Origin: Anaerococcus vaginimassiliensis
GTDB taxonomy: Bacteria; Bacillota; Clostridia; Tissierellales; Peptoniphilaceae
NCBI RefSeq assembly: GCF_900626155.1
Contig: NZ_LR130844.1
Span: 1,446,880-1,510,879, forward strand
DNA: 64,000 nucleotides
Direction of reading: 5' to 3'
Shown here: positions 27,062 through 35,884 of the stretch, one piece after another
Layout of the letters: the number at the start of each line of letters is the position of its first letter
Numbering within the stretch: position 1 is the first letter of the stretch
The notes under the pieces: model-generated
Told to the model about the DNA's origin: nothing
What the model saw: only the letters and a program-made list of their open reading frames with translations
Databases searched by the model: none
Program-made: the position numbers and the translations under genes

Positions 27062-28331
27062 CGATATTTTTAACAATTTTAAAATAGATTATGATTTTAC
27101 TGATAAAATCAAACAAATAGAAAGTAAACTAGATGATAAATTTAAGTCTATAGATAAAATATCTGAATACAATCAAATGAAAGTATTAGCTGCATTTAAA
27201 GCTTGTGATCTTCAAACATCAGATTTTAATCAAGCTACAGGATACGGTTACGCAGATAATGGTAGAGATAAAATTGAAGCGATATTTTCAAATATTTTTA
27301 AGGCGGAAGACGCTTTAGTTAGACCAAGTATAGTTTCTGGTACACATGCACTATCTATAGTACTATTTTCTTTACTAAATTATGGTGATAAGATGGTATC
27401 CATAACAGATGATCCATACGATACCATGCAACAAGTAATTGGTATCGCAGGAAACAAAAAAGGAAATTTAACTGAAAGAGGCATAATTTACGATAAGTTA
27501 GATTTGACTAAGGATAATAGTATAGATTATGATAATATAAAAAATATAGTTGATTCAAATACAAAACTTGTTCTAATCCAAAGATCAACTGGATATACAT
27601 TAAGAAGGGCTTTTACTATAGAAGAAATTGAACAAGCAATTCTTGAAATTAGAAAAGCAAATCCTGATGCCATAATATTTGTAGATAACTGTTATGGTGA
27701 ATTTACAGAAACAAAAGAACCTATAGAAGTTGGTGCTGATATTTTAGCGGGATCACTTATCAAAAATTTAGGCGGCGGTCTTGCAATAACTGGTGGATAT
27801 ATTTGTGGCAAACAAGATCTTATAGAGTATTGTTCTAACTATTTGACTGCACCTGGCATTGGAAAAGACGAGGGATTAAGTTTTGGCACAAATAGATTAG
27901 TTGCGGAGGGACTTTATTTTGCTCCTCATGTTGTAAAGGAAGCCATGAAAGTTGCACTCTTATTTGCAAATACATTTGATGAATTGGGATATAAAGTAAT
28001 ACCAGCTGTAAATGATCCTAGGTCCGATGTGGTTCAGTCGATCATGTTAAAAGATCCTGAAAAAGTCAAATTATTTTGTAAGTCCATTCAAGAAGCATGT
28101 AGTGTAGATTCTAATTTTGTTCCAGAAGCTTTTGCGATGCCAGGCTATGAAGATCCAGTAATCATGGCTGCAGGAGGATTTGTTGAAGGCGCAACATCAG
28201 AGCTATCAGCAGATGGCCCAATAAGAGAACCTTATATGGTATATCTACAAGGTGGACTTAATTATAATCATGGAAAATTAGCCTTGAAGGTTGTTTTAGA
28301 TAGATTTAAAAAAGATAATTATATTAATTAG
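27051..28331 (+). CDS. PLP-dependent methionine gamma-lyase-like protein (YnbB family)
   Basis: A 426-residue fold-type I PLP enzyme of the YnbB/aluminium-resistance group, often annotated methionine gamma-lyase family. SGTHALSIVLFSLL contributes to PLP phosphate binding, VDNCYGEF gives the ring-binding aspartate, and AGSLIKNLGGG the Schiff-base lysine. The late motif PREPYMVYLQGGL is characteristic. No substrate has been established for this branch. The gene follows miaA as ynbB follows miaA/hfq in Bacillus; hfq is missing here. It starts within the end of miaA and is closed by a strong terminator. Confidence 0.87.
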   Translation: MNYSDIFNNFKIDYDFTDKIKQIESKLDDKFKSIDKISEYNQMKVLAAFKACDLQTSDFNQATGYGYADNGRDKIEAIFSNIFKAEDALVRPSIVSGTHALSIVLFSLLNYGDKMVSITDDPYDTMQQVIGIAGNKKGNLTERGIIYDKLDLTKDNSIDYDNIKNIVDSNTKLVLIQRSTGYTLRRAFTIEEIEQAILEIRKANPDAIIFVDNCYGEFTETKEPIEVGADILAGSLIKNLGGGLAITGGYICGKQDLIEYCSNYLTAPGIGKDEGLSFGTNRLVAEGLYFAPHVVKEAMKVALLFANTFDELGYKVIPAVNDPRSDVVQSIMLKDPEKVKLFCKSIQEACSVDSNFVPEAFAMPGYEDPVIMAAGGFVEGATSELSADGPIREPYMVYLQGGLNYNHGKLALKVVLDRFKKDNYIN

Positions 28332-28337
28332 ATTAAT

Positions 28338-28368
28338 AAAAGCTTAAGAGTAATTTCTTAAGCTTTTT
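28338..28368. terminator. Bidirectional terminator between ynbB-like and Xer genes
   Basis: AAAAGCTTAAG and CTTAAGCTTTT around an eight-base loop, with T runs on both strands. The stem overlaps the stop codon of the Xer gene on the minus strand. Confidence 0.8.
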
Positions 28369-29356
28369 AAATATCTAAATTCGATAAGGGATTTTTATTT
28401 ACTGCATTTTTTAAATCATCATCATCTAAGTGTGTATATATTTGTGTCGTAGATACATTGGAGTGGCCTAAAATATCTTTTAAAGCTCTTATATCAACGT
28501 TTCCGTATTTATACATGAGAGTAGCAGCTGTATGTCTAAGTTTGTGTGTAGAATAAATCGAAGTATCAAAACCAGCTTTTTTAAGATATTTATCAATAGT
28601 GCTTTGGACGGCTCTATTAGATATTCTTTTTTTTCTGGTGGATATAAAGAGGGCATCAATATCCTTATCTCCAATATATTTTGCTCTAACTAGAATATAG
28701 CTATATATAAGTTGCAAACAATTATCTGTTAGATAAACAGTTCTTTCTTTATTACCTTTCCCTATAATGTTAAAATGATCATTAACTATATCTGTAATAT
28801 CTATGCTAACAAGCTCTGAAAGCCTCATGCCAGTAGTTAGGAAAGTAAATACAATAGCCAAATCTCTAGATCTTAGAAAGTCATTTTTTTCATTATTAAT
28901 TGTATCAAAAAGTCTTTCAGTTTCTGTTAATGTGAGGTAAACTGGCTGTCTTTGGCTAATTTTAGGATTTGATAACTTTTCACTGACATTTGAATTAATC
29001 ACTTCAATTTCAGAGTAAAGATACTTATAAAAAGACTTTATTGCAGATATTTTTCTAGCTCTAGTAGATGCAGTATCATTTTTTTCGTTGTCCAGATAAC
29101 TAAGATAAGAATAGAAATCTTGCAGGGTCAATGTTTCAAAAAAAGAAGGATTAATAATACTATTAATCTCATCATCATTAAACTCTTTGCTAAACTTAAC
29201 TATATTGCCGAAATATATTTTTCTTACAATCATAAACCTAATGAGTAAATTAAGATCATAAGAATATTCTTTTATTGTATTAGAAGATAAGCCTCTAATA
29301 GATTTTAAATAATTCAAATAATCTGTTAAGAGAATAGGCTGGATAATTTCTTTCAT
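28367..29356 (-). CDS. Tyrosine recombinase, XerC/XerD type
   Basis: A 329-residue tyrosine site-specific recombinase. The N-terminal core-binding domain (SAM-like, about residues 1-115) is followed by a catalytic domain with all six residues: R178 in TTGMRLSEL, K203 in GKGNKERTV, H271 and R274 in HKLRHTAA, H298 in LGHSN, and nucleophile Y307 in TQIYTH. It is about 30 residues longer than typical XerC/XerD (about 300). Whether it resolves chromosome dimers or serves another role cannot be decided, since no clear dif site is visible nearby. Large palindromes lie upstream. GAGG precedes the ATG. Confidence 0.85.
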   Translation of the reverse strand: MKEIIQPILLTDYLNYLKSIRGLSSNTIKEYSYDLNLLIRFMIVRKIYFGNIVKFSKEFNDDEINSIINPSFFETLTLQDFYSYLSYLDNEKNDTASTRARKISAIKSFYKYLYSEIEVINSNVSEKLSNPKISQRQPVYLTLTETERLFDTINNEKNDFLRSRDLAIVFTFLTTGMRLSELVSIDITDIVNDHFNIIGKGNKERTVYLTDNCLQLIYSYILVRAKYIGDKDIDALFISTRKKRISNRAVQSTIDKYLKKAGFDTSIYSTHKLRHTAATLMYKYGNVDIRALKDILGHSNVSTTQIYTHLDDDDLKNAVNKNPLSNLDI

Positions 29357-29428
29357 AATAAAACCTCATTATATATAAAATTTATATTAATTGACTTTAG
29401 TCTGTTTATATATAGTAATTCTACCTTT

Positions 29429-29446
29429 TTTGTAATTAATTACAAA
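29429..29446. repeat. Perfect 18-bp palindrome upstream of the Xer gene
   Basis: TTTGTAATTAATTACAAA reads the same on both strands. It lies about 70 bases before the Xer start codon, abutting the larger inverted repeat. Confidence 0.9.
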
Positions 29447-29480
29447 TTATTGCACAAAATTACTATTTTGTGCAATAATT
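29445..29480. repeat. 16-bp-arm inverted repeat upstream of the Xer gene
   Basis: Arms AATTATTGCACAAAAT (29445-29460) and the exact complement ATTTTGTGCAATAATT (29465-29480) flank a TACT loop. No T tract follows on either strand, so it is not a standard terminator; an operator, a recombination site or a 5' leader hairpin is possible. Confidence 0.9.
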
Positions 29481-29782
29481 ATTACGTCATTATACCTCTC
29501 TTCTTATGTAAAAATATCTTATTTAGAAACATTATTGTCATTTCCGATTTTTTACTTAAATATATTGTCTAATAGGAAAAAACATATATGGTCAAACCAA
29601 TTCTAAAATCTAGTTAATACAATAAATAACGCTTCATATTTTGCGTTTTAAGCGATTTTAATTTTTAATTGATATTAATATACTCTTTATATAAGACCTA
29701 AACTTATAAATTTAATATTTTTATATTATTTTTCTTTTTTAAATTCGATTTAAGGAACCATTATAAATTATTTTATTATCAT

Positions 29783-29820
29783 AAAAACCCCTCAATCTTA
29801 TAATTTAGATTGAGGGGTTT
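29783..29820 (-). terminator. Terminator of rny
   Basis: A perfect 14-base stem (AAACCCCTCAATCT and complement) with an eight-base loop, followed on the minus strand by a T run. Confidence 0.85.
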
Positions 29821-29848
29821 GTTTAATTATTTTTGTTAAATACAATAT

Positions 29849-31405
29849 TTATTTAGCAAAATCTATCGCTTTTGACTCTCTTAGTACGTTTACTTTTATT
29901 TCACCAGGATATTCTAATTCATCTTCAATTCTTTTTGCAATTTCTCTAGCAATTACAACCATTTCATCATCTGATATTTTATCTGGTTTTACTAAGATTC
30001 TCAATTCTCTACCCGCTTGTAGAGCAAATGATTTTTCTATACCATCAAATGAATTAGCTATTCCTTCTAAATTTTCTAATCTTTTAACGTATTTTTCCAA
30101 ACTTTCGCGTCTAGCACCTGGCCTTGCAGCTGAAATTGCATCTGCTGTTTGTACTAATATCGATTCCACACAATTAGGCTCGACTTCTCCATGGTGAGAT
30201 TCTATAGCATTTATTACATATTTATTTTCACCATATTTATTGGCCATTTCTACACCTAAACTAACATGAGTTCCTTCTTGTTCACGATCTATAGCTTTTC
30301 CTATATCGTGTAACAGACCTCCACGTCTTGCTGTTTGTGGATTAGCTCCAATTTCTTCAGCTAACATACCTGCTAGATTCGCTACTTCTACTGAGTGTTT
30401 CAGAATATTTTGGCCATATGAAGTTCTAAACTTCATTTTTCCAACTAATCTTACTAACTGAGGATGAAGATTAACAACTCCAGCCTTATTTACTGCTTCT
30501 TGTCCATCTTCCATAATTCTCTGTTCAACTTCTTCATCAGCTTTATTAATCATTTCTTCAATTCTAGATGGATTGATTCTTCCATCTTGGATCAATCTTT
30601 CTAGGGCAACTTTGGCCACTTCGCGTCTTACTGGTTCAAATGAAGAAATTACTACAGCTTCTGGAGTATCATCTATAATAAGATCAACCCCAGATACTTG
30701 TTCAAAGGCTCTAATATTTCTTCCTTCTCTACCAATAATCCTACCTTTCATTTCATCATTTGGTAAAGAAATAACTGAAACAGTATTTTCTGCTACTTGT
30801 TCAGCGGCATATCTTTGTATAGTAGTCGCCAATATTTCTGTTGCAATTTTTTTGCTTTCAGCTTTTACTCTTTCTTCAGCTTCTTTTATTAACCTTGCTG
30901 ATTCATGAATTGTTTCACTTTTTACATTTTTAAGAATTATTTCTTTAGCTTCACTATTGGTGAGTCCAGCGATGTTTTGTAATTCCAATTGCTGTTCTTC
31001 TATTAACTTATCAATTCTGTCTTCTTTTTGTTTTAACTTTTTCTGATCACTAGAGATTTGATCAGATTTTTTGTCAATCAATAAAGAGCGATTGTCTAGA
31101 CTTTCTTCCTTCTTTAACAAACGAGATTCTCTTTTATCGAGATCCTTTTTAATTTGTTTAAATTGTTCTTCATTTTCAGATCTAAGCTGAGATATTTCTT
31201 CTTTTGCTTCAAGAAGAGTTTCTCTTCTTAAAGCTTCAGCTTGATTGTTCGCATCTTCAATTATTTTTCTGCTAAGTTCTTCAGCAGAGTTAATTTTTGA
31301 TTCACCAATCTTCTTACGATAAAGATATCCAGAATTAAAAGCTAGCAATACGAAGGCGACAGCTATGATAAGAATAACAATCGGGTTAATACTTTCAAAC
31401 ATCAT
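29849..31405 (-). CDS. rny: Ribonuclease Y
   Basis: A 518-residue membrane-anchored endoribonuclease that starts turnover of bulk mRNA. One N-terminal membrane helix (about residues 8-26, INPIVILIIAVAFVLLAF) is followed by a long charged coiled coil (about 30-200), a KH RNA-binding domain with GRIIGREGRNIR, and an HD hydrolase domain with GLLHDIGKAID. Length equals the family norm (about 520). Two consecutive ATG codons (31405 and 31402) follow a strong GGAGGT site; either may be used. It is a monocistronic unit between a long non-coding region and the cysE terminator. Confidence 0.97.
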   Translation of the reverse strand: MMFESINPIVILIIAVAFVLLAFNSGYLYRKKIGESKINSAEELSRKIIEDANNQAEALRRETLLEAKEEISQLRSENEEQFKQIKKDLDKRESRLLKKEESLDNRSLLIDKKSDQISSDQKKLKQKEDRIDKLIEEQQLELQNIAGLTNSEAKEIILKNVKSETIHESARLIKEAEERVKAESKKIATEILATTIQRYAAEQVAENTVSVISLPNDEMKGRIIGREGRNIRAFEQVSGVDLIIDDTPEAVVISSFEPVRREVAKVALERLIQDGRINPSRIEEMINKADEEVEQRIMEDGQEAVNKAGVVNLHPQLVRLVGKMKFRTSYGQNILKHSVEVANLAGMLAEEIGANPQTARRGGLLHDIGKAIDREQEGTHVSLGVEMANKYGENKYVINAIESHHGEVEPNCVESILVQTADAISAARPGARRESLEKYVKRLENLEGIANSFDGIEKSFALQAGRELRILVKPDKISDDEMVVIAREIAKRIEDELEYPGEIKVNVLRESKAIDFAK

Positions 31406-31507
31406 ATCACCTCCTGATTAGGAATTTTGTATTCCTATAACATTATACCATATTTTTATATTTATACTAAAATATGAAAGCAATTTTATAGCAAATAGAT
31501 TAGTTCA

Positions 31508-31540
31508 TAAAAAAATAGGAAGTATGCACTTACTTCCTAT
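31508..31540 (-). terminator. Terminator overlapping the cysE stop codon
   Basis: ATAGGAAGT and ACTTCCTAT around an eight-base loop, followed on the minus strand by seven T. The upstream arm lies inside the last three codons of cysE. Confidence 0.8.
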
Positions 31541-32054
31541 AAATAATCTTAGCTGGAGCACCAACAGCTGTAGTATCATCTGGAATATCAGATAGAACTA
31601 CTGAATTTGCTCCTATTTTTACATTATTACCAACTCTTATATCACCTAACAGAACAGCGCCTGCTCCAAGCATGACATTGTTTCCTACAGTTGGATGTCT
31701 TTTTCCTTGTTTGTCAGAAACTGCACCTAGCGTAACAGAATGGTATATCAAACAGTCATCACCTACTTCAGCTGTTTCACCTATTACAACTCCCATACCA
31801 TGATCTATGTAACATCTTCTTCCTATCTTAGCTCCCGGATGAATCTCTATCCCTGTTTCTATTCTCGATTTATAGGACATTTCTTGAGCCTCATATAGGC
31901 TACCATCTAGAAATAGTTTATGTGCGTACCAATGATTTAATAAAGCTCTTATTCCTGGAGAGAAGAGAGCAGCCTCTTCCCTGCTTTTTAAAGCAGGGTC
32001 TCTCTTTAAGGCGTTTTCTATTAGCTCTTCTTTATACTTTTTATAACTGTTCAT
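31530..32054 (-). CDS. cysE: Serine O-acetyltransferase
   Basis: Acetylates L-serine with acetyl-CoA to give O-acetylserine, the substrate of CysK. The protein of 174 residues has a short helical N-terminus and a left-handed beta-helix of hexapeptide repeats. It carries the catalytic region [18 protein letters not shown] and IYHSVTLGA. It ends in [16 protein letters not shown], lacking a long C-terminal tail. The ATG at 32054 is chosen because it fits the family start; an in-frame GTG at 32087 would add 11 residues. It overlaps the end of cysK by 14 bases, so the two pathway steps are coupled. Confidence 0.92.
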   Translation of the reverse strand: MNSYKKYKEELIENALKRDPALKSREEAALFSPGIRALLNHWYAHKLFLDGSLYEAQEMSYKSRIETGIEIHPGAKIGRRCYIDHGMGVVIGETAEVGDDCLIYHSVTLGAVSDKQGKRHPTVGNNVMLGAGAVLLGDIRVGNNVKIGANSVVLSDIPDDTTAVGAPAKIIYRK

Positions 32055-32958
32055 TGTTATATAATTCAGTAGATAAGTATCTTTCACCCGTATCTGGTAG
32101 TACAGTTACCACTGATTTCCCTTCACCTAATTTATCTGCTATTTCTATTGCACCGCACACATTTGCTCCTGATGAAATTCCGACTGCTAGACCCTCATCA
32201 CTTGCTAGTTGTCTACTCATTGCAATAGCGTCATCTGAAGCAACATCAACTATCCCGTCTAGTATTTCAAAATCTAAGTTCTTTGGTACAAAGTTGCCTC
32301 CGATACCTTGTATTTTATGGCTATCAGCTTTTCCTCCAGAAAGAAGTGGACTTTCTTTTGGTTCTATAGCATATATTTTAGTGTTTTCATTATTCTCTTT
32401 TAATCTCTTTCCTGTTCCTGTAATAGTACCACCAGTACCAACTCCTGCTATAAAGGCATCTGGAGTTAATTCTTCTAGTATTTCTGGTCCTGTGGTTTCG
32501 TAATGTGCTTTTATATTGGCAGGATTAGAAAATTGATCTGGGAAGAAATAGCCCTTTTCATCAGATAATTCTTTTGCTTTATCACAAGCACCTTGTAAAG
32601 CATTTTCTGTAGTTCTAATTACCTCTGCACCATAAGCCATAGCAAGTTTTGCTCTTTCTATACTCATAGATGCAGGCATTGTTAAAATAAGTTTGTAACC
32701 TTTTGCTGCTGCAAGAGCTGCCAAAGCAACTCCTGTGTTTCCACTAGTTGGTTCTACTATTGTTCCACCTTCTTTTAAATCACCATTTTTCTCGGCTTCT
32801 TCAATCATGTATAGAGCAATTCTATCTTTTATAGAACCTGCTACGTTATTTTTCTCAACCTTAACATATATATCAGCTCTACCATCTTTTTTTAATGATT
32901 CTAGCTTTAATAGAGGTGTATTACCTATTAACTCTTTGGCATTGTTTTTTATAGTCAT
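32041..32958 (-). CDS. cysK: Cysteine synthase (O-acetylserine sulfhydrylase)
   Basis: A 305-residue PLP enzyme of fold type II that makes L-cysteine from O-acetylserine and sulfide. The Schiff-base lysine is K44 in [21 protein letters not shown] binds the substrate carboxylate, [13 protein letters not shown] binds the PLP phosphate, and GISSGAN follows near residue 265. Length is typical of CysK. The operon cysK-cysE has no T-box or other known regulator in the short (about 75-base) leader. Confidence 0.95.
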   Translation of the reverse strand: MTIKNNAKELIGNTPLLKLESLKKDGRADIYVKVEKNNVAGSIKDRIALYMIEEAEKNGDLKEGGTIVEPTSGNTGVALAALAAAKGYKLILTMPASMSIERAKLAMAYGAEVIRTTENALQGACDKAKELSDEKGYFFPDQFSNPANIKAHYETTGPEILEELTPDAFIAGVGTGGTITGTGKRLKENNENTKIYAIEPKESPLLSGGKADSHKIQGIGGNFVPKNLDFEILDGIVDVASDDAIAMSRQLASDEGLAVGISSGANVCGAIEIADKLGEGKSVVTVLPDTGERYLSTELYNNEQL

Positions 32959-33033
32959 ATTATTCCTTTCATATAATATTTAAGTTGTTATATTAGTTAT
33001 CCTTCTATATATACCCAAAAACTATATTTATAA

Positions 33034-33060
33034 TAAAAAAGAGAGCACTAAGCTCTCTTT
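33034..33060 (-). terminator. Terminator of rpsB-tsf
   Basis: AAAGAGAGC and GCTCTCTTT around a five-base loop, with a T run on the minus strand, just after the tsf stop codon. Confidence 0.82.
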
Positions 33061-33066
33061 AAAATA

Positions 33067-33735
33067 TTACATATTCATTTGGCTTTGAACTTCAGCTGCG
33101 AAATCTTCTTCTTTCTTTTCGATTCCTTCGCCTACTTCAAATCTTGCAAATCTTCTAATTTGTATGTTTTCTCCAACATCATTTGCTGTGTTTCTTAGAT
33201 ATTCTTCTATAGAAATGTCAGGGTTTTTAACGAATGGTTGATCTAGTAAGCAAACTTCAGAGAACCATTTTTTCATTCTTCCTTCAACTTTCTTTTCAGC
33301 AATCATTTTTTTCTTATCTTCTGGCATGTTGTCATTAGCTTCATTAATAGCTTGATTTACAAGGATTTCTTTTTGTTCAGCCACTACAGTTTCATCAGCA
33401 TCTTCTTCAGAAATAAAAAGTGGGTTTACAGCTGCAATATGCATAGCTATATCTTTTGCAAAGTTTTTAACTGTATCAGTATTTGCTGAGAAATCTGTTT
33501 CTGTATTAATCTCTACCATTACACCAATTTTATCATTGTGAATGTAAGATCCAATTACACCTTCAGCTGCAACTCTTCCAGATTTTTTATCAAGAGTAGC
33601 TTGTCCTTTTTCTTTAAGGATTTTTTGGGCTTGGTCTATATCACCATTAGCTTCTTCTAGAGCTTTTTTACAGTCCATCATTCCTGCTGCAGTTCTTTCT
33701 CTTAATTCTTTAACTAATTTTGCACTAATAGCCAT
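33067..33735 (-). CDS. tsf: Elongation factor Ts
   Basis: A 222-residue guanine-nucleotide exchange factor for EF-Tu. The N-terminal domain starts AISAKLVKELRERTAAGMMDCKKALEEANGD, the family signature. The core has VEINTETDFSANTD. At 222 residues it is the short form, near that of Thermus (about 196), with a single core subdomain, and not the 280-295-residue form of E. coli or Bacillus. It follows rpsB by ten bases. Confidence 0.95.
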   Translation of the reverse strand: MAISAKLVKELRERTAAGMMDCKKALEEANGDIDQAQKILKEKGQATLDKKSGRVAAEGVIGSYIHNDKIGVMVEINTETDFSANTDTVKNFAKDIAMHIAAVNPLFISEEDADETVVAEQKEILVNQAINEANDNMPEDKKKMIAEKKVEGRMKKWFSEVCLLDQPFVKNPDISIEEYLRNTANDVGENIQIRRFARFEVGEGIEKKEEDFAAEVQSQMNM

Positions 33736-33745
33736 TTATATCTCC

Positions 33746-34582
33746 TTAATTTTCTTCTGATTCTTCAAGTGATTGTGACTTTAATTCTTCTGTAGCTTCT
33801 TTTATTTCATCGTCAGAAACTTCTTCTTCTGATTGTTGAACTTCTTCTTTTTCGTCTGTTTCATCTTCAACAAAATCTTCTTCTGATCCATCGAATTGGC
33901 TACCTTGATTTGCTTCTACTACTGCATCAGCCATAACTGAAGTTATTAATTTTACAGCTCTTATAGCATCATCATTTCCTGGGATAGCAACATCTACCTT
34001 GTCTGGATCACAGTTAGTATCAACTATTGCTATTACTGGAATACCTAGAATTTTAGCTTCATGAACTGCTATTTCTTCTTCACCTGGGTCAACAACGAAA
34101 AGTACATCTGGTAGTTGTTCCATTTCTTTGATACCACCAAGGTTCTTTTCTAATCTATCCATTTCTTTTTGATATTGAAGAACTTCTTTCTTAGGTAGAA
34201 GATCAAATGTGCCATCTTCTTCCATAGCTTCATATTTCTTAAGTTTTTCTATTGATTGTCTAATTGTACCAAAGTTAGTTAACATTCCACCTAACCATCT
34301 GTGAGAAACGTAGAATTGTCCACATCTTTTAGCTTCTTGTTCAATAGAATCTTGAGCTTGTTTTTTAGTTCCTACAAATAGAACTCTTCCGCCATCAGCA
34401 ACTATATCACGAACTTCTTTATAAGCTTCTTCTATTTGGATAGCTGTTTTTTGTAAGTCGATGATATAAATACCATTTCTTTCAGTGAAGATGTATTTAG
34501 CCATCTTAGGGTTCCATCTTCTAGTTTGGTGTCCAAAGTGAACGCCTGCTTCTAATAATTTTTTCATTGAAACTACTGCCAT
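33746..34582 (-). CDS. rpsB: 30S ribosomal protein S2
   Basis: A 278-residue small-subunit ribosomal protein. The start [27 protein letters not shown] and the later [27 protein letters not shown] are diagnostic. From about residue 230 the protein has an acidic tail rich in Glu, Asp and Ser, extending beyond the roughly 240-residue core. Acidic tails occur in other Firmicute S2 proteins. It is the first gene of the rpsB-tsf operon, with its own promoter and a leader of about 100 bases. Confidence 0.97.
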   Translation of the reverse strand: MAVVSMKKLLEAGVHFGHQTRRWNPKMAKYIFTERNGIYIIDLQKTAIQIEEAYKEVRDIVADGGRVLFVGTKKQAQDSIEQEAKRCGQFYVSHRWLGGMLTNFGTIRQSIEKLKKYEAMEEDGTFDLLPKKEVLQYQKEMDRLEKNLGGIKEMEQLPDVLFVVDPGEEEIAVHEAKILGIPVIAIVDTNCDPDKVDVAIPGNDDAIRAVKLITSVMADAVVEANQGSQFDGSEEDFVEDETDEKEEVQQSEEEVSDDEIKEATEELKSQSLEESEEN

Positions 34583-34716
34583 AAATATTACCTCCGTTTA
34601 TTTCTTCCACCCTCTTCGACTGAAGATATAACCTAAAAAGGCAACGAAATCTTCATCCAAGGATGTGTTTATTCGTAGTACTAATTTATAATACCATTTA
34701 ATACGCTACATTTCAA
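34583..34716 (-). promoter_or_regulatory. rpsB promoter and structured leader
   Basis: On the minus strand TTGAAA (34716-34711), 17 bases, TATTAT (34693-34688). The roughly 100-base leader that follows contains a CATCC/GGATG hairpin, a GAAGAT/ATCTTC pairing and a CTTC-AGTC-GAAG hairpin before the GGAGG site. I do not recognise it as a described leader motif, but autoregulation by S2 is known in other bacteria. Confidence 0.6.
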
Positions 34717-34718
34717 GC

Positions 34719-35876
34719 TTAAAACATTGCTTCTACAAAACTTTCTGAATCAAAATGTTCTAAATCATTAACGCCTTCTCCAACACCTATATATTTTACA
34801 GGAACTTTTAGCTCTACTTGAAGAGGAAATATTACTCCGCCTTTAGCAGTTCCATCAAGCTTAGTAAGGATCAATCCACTTATATCAGTCACATTTTTAA
34901 ACTCTCTTAATTGGCTTACAGCATTTTGTCCTGTAGTAGCATCTAATATTAGAAGGTTATCTCTATTTGCATTCTTTGCATGAGTATCTATTGTTTTGTT
35001 GATCTTTTCTAATTCTTTCATAAGATTTTTCTTGTTATGAAGTCTACCTGCTGTATCGCAAATTAAAACATCGACGTTTTTAGATTTAGCAGATTTTATA
35101 GCGTCAAATATTACAGCTGATGGATCAGAACCCTCTTGGTGTGCTACCATTTCAATATCAGATCTGTCAGCCCATTCACCTAATTGTTCTATAGCTGCAG
35201 CCCTGAAGGTATCTGCTGCTGCAAGCATAACTGATTTTCCTTCGTTTTTTAAACTATTTGCAAGTTTACCAATTGTTGTTGTCTTTCCTACTCCGTTTAC
35301 TCCTATAACCAAAATAATAGATAGCTCATTATCTTTAATATTTAATTCATTGTTTAAATTATTCTCATCTAATTTTTCTATCATTATTTCTTTTAGAACA
35401 GGATATATTTCTTCTGAATTTTTAATATTTCTCTTTTTGATTTCTTCTCTTAATTGGTCTACAATTTCAACAGTTGATGTCATACCTATATCAGCAGAAA
35501 TTAATATTTCTTCTAATTCATCATATAAATCATCGTCAATTTTTACATTTCTAGTAAATAAATTCTTAAGATTGCTAGTAAAACTATCCCTTGTTTTTGT
35601 CAATCCATTTTTTATTTTAGAGAAGAAACCAACATTTTCATCTGTATTTTTATTCTTATCATCTACTGAACTTATATTTTCAGGTTCTTTTATTGTATTA
35701 TTATCTTCTTCTAAATTATCTTCGACTCCATCTAATGATCCATCAAGCAGTTTAGAAGTATCTTCGTTATCTTCCCCGAAATCACTTTCAGTAGATTCTT
35801 CTTTTGATAGTTCTACTTTTTCATCTTCTTTTTTTATTTCATCATCTTTTTTCTTTTTCTTAAAAAAATCAAACAT
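34719..35876 (-). CDS. ftsY: Signal recognition particle receptor FtsY
   Basis: A 385-residue SRP-receptor GTPase that docks ribosome-bound membrane proteins. The first 85 residues form a highly charged, low-complexity acidic A domain. The NG domain follows: helical N domain, then P-loop GVNGVGKTT (192-200), DTFRAAAIEQL, DTAGRLHNKKNLM and TKLDGTAKGG. It ends GVGEGVNDLEHFDSESFVEAMF, as usual. It begins eight bases after the priA stop codon. No terminator is seen between it and rpsB, so readthrough into rpsB is likely. Confidence 0.96.
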   Translation of the reverse strand: MFDFFKKKKKDDEIKKEDEKVELSKEESTESDFGEDNEDTSKLLDGSLDGVEDNLEEDNNTIKEPENISSVDDKNKNTDENVGFFSKIKNGLTKTRDSFTSNLKNLFTRNVKIDDDLYDELEEILISADIGMTSTVEIVDQLREEIKKRNIKNSEEIYPVLKEIMIEKLDENNLNNELNIKDNELSIILVIGVNGVGKTTTIGKLANSLKNEGKSVMLAAADTFRAAAIEQLGEWADRSDIEMVAHQEGSDPSAVIFDAIKSAKSKNVDVLICDTAGRLHNKKNLMKELEKINKTIDTHAKNANRDNLLILDATTGQNAVSQLREFKNVTDISGLILTKLDGTAKGGVIFPLQVELKVPVKYIGVGEGVNDLEHFDSESFVEAMF

Positions 35877-35884
35877 ATTTCCTC

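Larger units (their letters stand above)
29357..29784. other. AT-rich intergenic region with palindromes, no gene found
   Basis: About 430 bases between the Xer gene and the rny terminator. No open frame of useful size and no recognisable RNA gene is seen on either strand. The part nearest the Xer gene holds two exact inverted repeats (29429-29446 and 29445-29480). A candidate -10 (TATAAT, minus strand, 29494-29489) upstream of them could start the Xer transcript. The remaining stretch (about 29520-29780) shows only weak repeats such as AACGC/GCGTT at 29628-29646. Confidence 0.6.

Noticed and set aside
29487-29514. Possible dif site for XerC/XerD (TTATGTAAA half present)
   Set aside because: Only the right half resembles the Firmicute dif consensus; the left arm and central region do not match well.
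31530-31550. ACTTCCTATAA, resembling the left half of a Firmicute dif site
   Set aside because: It is one arm of the cysE terminator; the second half of dif is absent.
32959-33033. Cysteine T-box or S-box leader before cysK-cysE
   Set aside because: The leader is only about 75 bases and shows no T-box core or riboswitch motif.
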